This document shows, in pieces, positions 8,007 through 12,600 of a stretch of 12,600 nt of DNA. The position numbers and the translations under genes are program-made. The stretch spans positions 1 to 12,600 of the forward strand of contig JAFECY010000152.1 in assembly GCA_018241865.1 (NCBI GenBank), written 5' to 3'. The notes under the pieces were generated by a model. That model was not told the DNA's origin, ran no database searches, and saw only the letters and a program-made list of their open reading frames with translations. Position 1 is the first letter of the stretch; each line of letters begins with the position of its first letter. This stretch comes from Pseudomonadota bacterium. GTDB taxonomy: Bacteria; Pseudomonadota; Gammaproteobacteria; Burkholderiales; Burkholderiaceae_D.

Positions 8007-8487
8007 GACGCGCGAGTGCGGTGAACAGACCCGCCAGAAAACCAACCGCGAACACAATGGCGATCAACAAAATGCCCAGCAAGATCGGCATGAACCAGCC
8101 TTTGCGCGCATAATCCGCGCCGAAGCGCTCCTTGACGTAAGCGGCTTGCCCACGCGCGTTGCTAATGTACCAAGCGACCAACATGCCGATGCCGGCGCTG
8201 CGACTCAGCGCGTCAAGCGCCTTGATGTCGATGAAGAAAATGCCGAACAACGGCACGCTGAACACCAACACCAAGCTCCAAATCATCCATTGCTTCGCCG
8301 TCGCCGCTTTTTCCGGCTCGCCAAGCGCCTGCCAGTTTTTCATGTGCAAATACGCGCCGAAGGCAGCGCTGAATAGCAGGCTCCAGTTAGCCGCCGCGTT
8401 TGGGTTCCACAAAGGTGGCGCTTCGCCTTCTGGACGCACGTAGTCTTCGACGTGCACGGTCGGGTTACTGTATGGATTACTCGACAA
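7999..8487 (-). CDS. Small unnamed membrane protein, first gene of the MoxR operon (TTG start)
   Basis: I do not recognise a named family. The likely start is a TTG at 8487 giving MSSNPYSNPTVHVEDYV and 162 residues, because AGGGGG lies five bases before it. The frame also extends to a GTG at 8559, but a perfect TATAAT (minus strand, 8548-8543) lies inside that extension, so the longer form is unlikely. The opening NPYSNP is like that of the DUF805 protein at 624. Then come PPLWNPNAAANWSLLFSAAF (24-43) and LGEPEKAATAKQW (55-67), a pattern I have seen in similar small proteobacterial membrane proteins. Membrane segments are likely at about 68-87, 97-110 (weak) and 132-156. It overlaps the RDD gene by 8 bases and leads the operon, which suggests a membrane subunit or accessory protein. 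Function unknown. Confidence 0.8.
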   Translation of the reverse strand: MSSNPYSNPTVHVEDYVRPEGEAPPLWNPNAAANWSLLFSAAFGAYLHMKNWQALGEPEKAATAKQWMIWSLVLVFSVPLFGIFFIDIKALDALSRSAGIGMLVAWYISNARGQAAYVKERFGADYARKGWFMPILLGILLIAIVFAVGFLAGLFTALARHA

Positions 8488-8492
8488 AATTT

Positions 8493-8498
8493 CCCCCT
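8493..8498 (-). promoter_or_regulatory. Ribosome binding site deciding the TTG start at 8487
   Basis: On the minus strand AGGGGG is followed by five bases (AAATT) and then the TTG. It is the only good Shine-Dalgarno match in the 5' region of this gene, and it favours the TTG over the GTG at 8559. Confidence 0.65.
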
Positions 8499-8542
8499 GA
8501 GATGTTGTGACTACCGTCTGCGCGGCTTCGCCTGTCGGCGCG

Positions 8543-8548
8543 ATTATA
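8543..8548 (-). promoter_or_regulatory. Candidate -10 box of the seven-gene operon
   Basis: The minus strand has a perfect TATAAT about 56 bases before the TTG start at 8487. The region 17-18 bases upstream has no good -35 match, so the promoter may be activator-dependent or the match accidental. If real, transcription would start near 8536 and the leader would be about 50 bases. It would drive all seven overlapping genes. Confidence 0.45.
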
Positions 8549-8662
8549 GAAGCTTGCACTTATTCAGCGCAGCCAGAACCCATTTCGCCGGACGAGGAAT
8601 AATAGCGATCTTCATGCCGGCCGACCATCCCATCCATCATGAAGTCACCAGAATCACGCAGA

Positions 8663-8678
8663 AATCATCGTGATGATT
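8663..8678. repeat. Perfect 7-bp dyad, operator-like
   Basis: AATCATC and GATGATT form exact inverted arms around a two-base centre (GT). There is no T-run beside it, so it is not a terminator. The length and position between divergent units would suit a regulator binding site, but no regulator can be named. Confidence 0.35.
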
Positions 8679-8810
8679 ACTTGTCGCTTAACCACAATTA
8701 ACATTTTTTACGCAAAAAAACTGGCCGTTATTGCCACGCAACAACTATGATGAGGAAGAAATATTGCATCTGATTTGTTGTAAATTACACAATGCAGGCC
8801 ATGATCGCGT

Positions 8811-8843
8811 TGCAGGAAATCAAGAAAGGCTGTCTTTCCTGCA
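8811..8843 (+). other. Stem-loop with competing inner hairpin upstream of GGDEF gene
   Basis: TGCAGGAAA (8811-8819) is exactly complementary to TTTCCTGCA (8835-8843) with a 15-base loop. Inside, GAAAG (8824-8828) can pair with CTTTC (8834-8838), which excludes part of the outer stem. Without a following T-run it is not a terminator. It lies 69 bases before the ATG at 8912 and may be in the leader if transcription starts upstream. Confidence 0.4.
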
Positions 8844-8911
8844 GATTCGGATAGAATGAAAAGTTATAAATAAGGTCCAGCGCTAGGATTTCCGCGCTCG
8901 ACAATGATCGA

Positions 8912-9982
8912 ATGCCCTTGAACCCATCCAACGCACCGCGCATGGAAAACTTACTCAAACATCTAGTGGAAATCACGGGACATCGTGATCACAATCTGCT
9001 CGATATTTCGGTGATCTCCGCGCTCAACGAACTACTCGGCGCAAGTCAGGCGCGCGTGCTGGAAATCTCCCGTGTGCGCGAGGAATTGTTTGTGCGTCCG
9101 CGCGTCTGGCTCAAGGATGGCAAAGCCGCCTCGACGGATGAAGCGTCAAGCGACGGCGAAACAGGCGGCGAGCCGCTGTCGAATTATCCGGCGCTGGTGT
9201 CTTGCATCGAGCAACGCAGCAACAATATCGAAGAGACCGATGCCAACGGCGCGTACGTCCTATGGATTCCGGTCTGGATCAATGACAAGGTGACGTCCTG
9301 CTTGCAGATCACCAGCAGCGTGCCGTTCACGCCACACACACTGGACATGATGGACGGCATTCTGTCGGTGTACCGCAATTTCCAGAATTTGCTGGATTAC
9401 AGCGAGCGCGATTCGCTCACCGGCCTGCTGAACCGCAAAACTTTCGACGAAAAATTCTCCAAGATGGCTGCCACCAGCGCGCCGGCCGACAACGCCGGCC
9501 AAGATGGCGACGAACGCCGCAGCGGCGAAGAAGTGTGCGAACAATGGTTGGCGGTGGTCGATATCGATCACTTCAAGCGCGTCAACGACACCTTCGGCCA
9601 TCTGTACGGCGACGAAGTGCTGATCTTGGTGGCCAATCTGTTGCGCGCTTCGTTCCGCGCACACGACCGCATTTTCCGCTTTGGCGGCGAAGAATTTGTG
9701 ATCCTGCTGCGCTCGACCACGCTGGACGACGCCCGCAAAATTTTCGAACGCTTCCGCACCAGCGTTGAAGAATACAATTTCCCGCAGGTTGGGCAAGTCA
9801 CCGTCAGCCTCGGCTTCGTCAGCATCAGCGCCGAAACGCCGGTGGTCATCCTCGGCCATGCCGATCAGGCGCTCTACTACGCCAAGACCCACGGTCGCAA
9901 CCAGGTGTGCTACTACAACGAACTGGTCAGCACCGGCCAACTCCACTCCGAAGTCTCGAACGACATCGTCGAGTTTTTCTAA
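8912..9982 (+). CDS. Diguanylate cyclase (GGDEF domain) with N-terminal sensory region
   Basis: The product is 356 residues and should make cyclic di-GMP from two GTP. No signal peptide or membrane segment is seen, so it is cytosolic. Residues 12-160 form a region with GAF-like features (YVLWIPVWINDKVTSCLQI), perhaps a ligand sensor. The GGDEF domain starts at DSLTGLLNRKTFD (167-179). The metal-binding strand is VVDIDHFKRVND (215-226), the active-site motif is GGEEF (258-262), and RAHD (249-252) five residues before it is an intact inhibitory I-site, so product inhibition is expected. The domain ends with ADQALYYAKTHGRN. A polar insert (about 185-209) separates the first helix from the first strand. 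The start is uncertain: neither the ATG at 8912 nor the one at 8942 (MENLLKHLVEITGH) has a good ribosome site. The catalytic call is secure; the signal is unknown. Confidence 0.93.
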   Translation: MPLNPSNAPRMENLLKHLVEITGHRDHNLLDISVISALNELLGASQARVLEISRVREELFVRPRVWLKDGKAASTDEASSDGETGGEPLSNYPALVSCIEQRSNNIEETDANGAYVLWIPVWINDKVTSCLQITSSVPFTPHTLDMMDGILSVYRNFQNLLDYSERDSLTGLLNRKTFDEKFSKMAATSAPADNAGQDGDERRSGEEVCEQWLAVVDIDHFKRVNDTFGHLYGDEVLILVANLLRASFRAHDRIFRFGGEEFVILLRSTTLDDARKIFERFRTSVEEYNFPQVGQVTVSLGFVSISAETPVVILGHADQALYYAKTHGRNQVCYYNELVSTGQLHSEVSNDIVEFF

Positions 9983-9986
9983 CTCG
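9970..9986 (+). repeat. Small inverted repeat spanning the GGDEF stop codon
   Basis: CGAGTT and AACTCG form a 6-bp stem with a 5-base loop across the TAA at 9980-9982. No T-run follows, so it is at best a weak 3' structure and not a classical terminator. Confidence 0.3.
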
Positions 9987-10023
9987 CGCGTTTCTCCTCA
10001 TTCCTGCAGATTCACTGCATCAC

Positions 10024-10032
10024 TGCGATAAT
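10024..10032 (+). promoter_or_regulatory. Candidate extended -10 for rarD
   Basis: TGCGATAAT matches an extended -10 (TGn followed by a 5 of 6 match to TATAAT) and lies 57 bases before the rarD ATG. No -35 of note is seen, which is tolerable for extended -10 promoters. It suggests that rarD is transcribed separately from the GGDEF gene. Confidence 0.35.
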
Positions 10033-10089
10033 GACGCAGCGTGACGCCACATTGCACCACGCGCATCCGCGACCGCTCCTCACCCACGA

Positions 10090-10962
10090 ATGAATCCCGG
10101 CATCCTCTACGCCTGCATCGCTTACCTCATCTGGGGCGCATTCCCCGTGTATTTCAAAGCCATGCACGCGGTGCCACCGATGCAGGTGCTGATGCATCGC
10201 ATCGCCTGGTCGTTGCTCTTCCTCGTGCTCGTGCTGGCTATCAAACGTCACTGGACTTGGCTTGGCCGCGCGCTGCGCGACTCAAAAGTGTTGGGTGGAT
10301 TCATCGCCAGCGCACTACTGTTGTCGGTCAACTGGCTGGTGTATATCTGGGCCGTCAATCAGGATCGCGTGGTCGATGCGAGTCTCGGTTATTTCATCAC
10401 ACCACTGTTCAATGTCCTGCTCGGCTTCCTGTTCCTCGGCGAACGACTGCGCATGCTGCAGTGGTGTGCGACCGGGCTAGCAGCCGCCGGCGTCGCTGGG
10501 TTGACTTGGCACAATGGCAGCTTGCCGTGGATCAGTCTGGTGCTGGCCGCCACCTTCGGCACATACGGCTTGCTGCGCAAGATCGCGCCACTCGGCGCGC
10601 TGGAAGGATTGACGCTGGAAACCCTCGTGATGTTTCCGCTCGCGCTCGTCTATCTTGGCTGGGAAACGGCGCAGGGCAGCAATGCCTTTCTGAATGACGC
10701 CACCGCGACGAAATGGCTGCTGGCGTCCGCCGGCCCGGTCACGGCGATTCCGCTCTTGCTGTTCGCCGCCGGCGCGCGTCGCATCCCCTTGTCACTGCTC
10801 GGTCTGATGCAATACATCACGCCTACGCTGCAACTCTTACTCGGCGTCATGCTGTATCACGAGCCGTTTGGCGGCGCGCGCCTAGCCGGCTTCGCGCTGA
10901 TCTGGATCGGGTTGGCTGTCTATTCGGCGGAAAGTTTGTGGCACGGCTGGCGCACAGCCTGA
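10090..10962 (+). CDS. rarD: RarD family EamA-type permease
   Basis: The product is 290 residues, the usual length for RarD (E. coli about 296), with roughly ten membrane segments arranged as two EamA halves (about 3-138 and 146-281). Family features include the opening MNPGILYACIAYLIWGAFPV, VNWLVYIWAVNQDRVVDASL (80-99), LGYFITPLFNVLLGFLFLGE (99-118) in the first half and LGLMQYITPTLQLLLGVML (237-255) in the second. RarD belongs to the drug/metabolite transporter superfamily in the inner membrane. It is annotated as chloramphenicol-sensitive protein, but its substrate is not settled. The ATG has no clear Shine-Dalgarno sequence, yet the N-terminus agrees with RarD proteins, so the start is probably right. 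It lies 107 bases after the GGDEF gene and 104 before ettA. Confidence 0.92.
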   Translation: MNPGILYACIAYLIWGAFPVYFKAMHAVPPMQVLMHRIAWSLLFLVLVLAIKRHWTWLGRALRDSKVLGGFIASALLLSVNWLVYIWAVNQDRVVDASLGYFITPLFNVLLGFLFLGERLRMLQWCATGLAAAGVAGLTWHNGSLPWISLVLAATFGTYGLLRKIAPLGALEGLTLETLVMFPLALVYLGWETAQGSNAFLNDATATKWLLASAGPVTAIPLLLFAAGARRIPLSLLGLMQYITPTLQLLLGVMLYHEPFGGARLAGFALIWIGLAVYSAESLWHGWRTA

Positions 10963-10975
10963 AATCTTTCTTGAA

Positions 10976-11013
10976 CCACGGCGACACAATGACACGGCGT
11001 GGTAATTATTTTT
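10976..11013 (+). terminator. Possible weak terminator after rarD
   Basis: CCACG (10976-10980) and CGTGG (10998-11002) can pair around a 17-base loop, followed by a T-rich stretch (taattattttt). The same segment holds a direct repeat CACGGCG (10977-10983 and 10994-11000). The stem is short, so this is tentative. Confidence 0.25.
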
Positions 11014-11038
11014 GACTTACGCGATTCTGTCGTATCCT
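11012..11038 (+). promoter_or_regulatory. Candidate promoter for ettA
   Basis: TTGACT (11012-11017, 5 of 6 matches to the -35) is followed after 15 bases by TATCCT (11033-11038, 4 of 6). The spacer is short. The pair lies 29 bases before the ATG at 11067 and overlaps the end of the T-rich stretch after rarD. Confidence 0.4.
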
Positions 11039-11066
11039 ATCCGCTTCTTTTTTCACGGCAACCAGC

Positions 11067-12600
<1,534 letters not shown>

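Larger units (their letters stand above)
8549..8911. other. Divergent intergenic region between the MoxR operon and the GGDEF gene
   Basis: No gene is supported here; short readings on both strands lack ribosome sites and family features. The stretch 8690-8880 is AT-richer than the rest of the window. It holds a dyad (8663-8678), an 11-base palindrome TGTAAATTACA (8779-8789) and a stem-loop (8811-8843). I found no convincing -35/-10 pair for the GGDEF gene; TAGAAT at about 8852 and TTATAAAT at about 8865 are possible -10 elements. No c-di-GMP riboswitch core was recognised. Confidence 0.5.

Noticed and set aside
8722..8736. TGGC...TTGC sequence as a sigma-54 promoter
   Set aside because: The GG and GC elements are separated by 8 bases instead of 10, so it does not fit a -24/-12 promoter.
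8761..8911. c-di-GMP riboswitch before the GGDEF gene
   Set aside because: The conserved class I core was not found, and the hairpins seen are too simple for a known c-di-GMP aptamer.
8785..8976. 63-codon minus-strand frame in the GGDEF leader
   Set aside because: It overlaps the GGDEF start, has no ribosome site and no recognisable family, and coincides with the stem-loop region.
10041..10697. 218-codon plus-strand frame overlapping rarD
   Set aside because: Out of frame with the recognisable ten-segment RarD protein and of random Arg-rich composition.

Overview
The window reads as ordinary chromosomal DNA of a moderately GC-rich Gram-negative bacterium. A betaproteobacterium (Burkholderiales, perhaps Oxalobacteraceae-like) is the best guess, from the wording of the EttA, RarD and diguanylate cyclase proteins; this rests on recalled sequence style, not on a search. 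I see no rRNA, tRNA, insertion sequence, phage gene or CRISPR array.

Layout. At the left edge is the 5' part of a DUF945/YdgA-like gene on the minus strand (1-327). It is divergent from a plus-strand gene (624-1217) that joins a DUF805 membrane domain to a C-terminal segment resembling a type IV pilin N-terminus. Six bases beyond that stop, and convergent with it, ends a seven-gene minus-strand operon (8487 down to 1224). In transcription order it encodes a small unnamed membrane protein, an RDD protein, a SpoIIM-family protein, a multi-pass DUF4129 protein, a DUF4350 protein, a MoxR-type AAA+ ATPase and a DUF58 (degenerate von Willebrand A) protein. Every one of the six gene junctions overlaps, by 8, 4, 1, 4, 11 and 4 bases, so the set is almost certainly co-transcribed and translationally coupled. 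A 424-base intergenic region with dyads and a hairpin separates it from the plus-strand genes: a soluble GGDEF diguanylate cyclase (8912-9982), the permease-like RarD (10090-10962) and the ABC-F translation factor EttA (from 11067, cut by the window end).

How the genes work together. The RDD/SpoIIM/DUF4129/DUF4350/MoxR/DUF58 set recurs in many bacteria but its function is not established. The usual reading is that a MoxR ATPase with a VWA-like partner acts as a chaperone or remodeller on membrane partners at the cytoplasmic face. This is the closest thing in the window to an undescribed system. The adjacent GGDEF, RarD and EttA genes look like independent transcription units.
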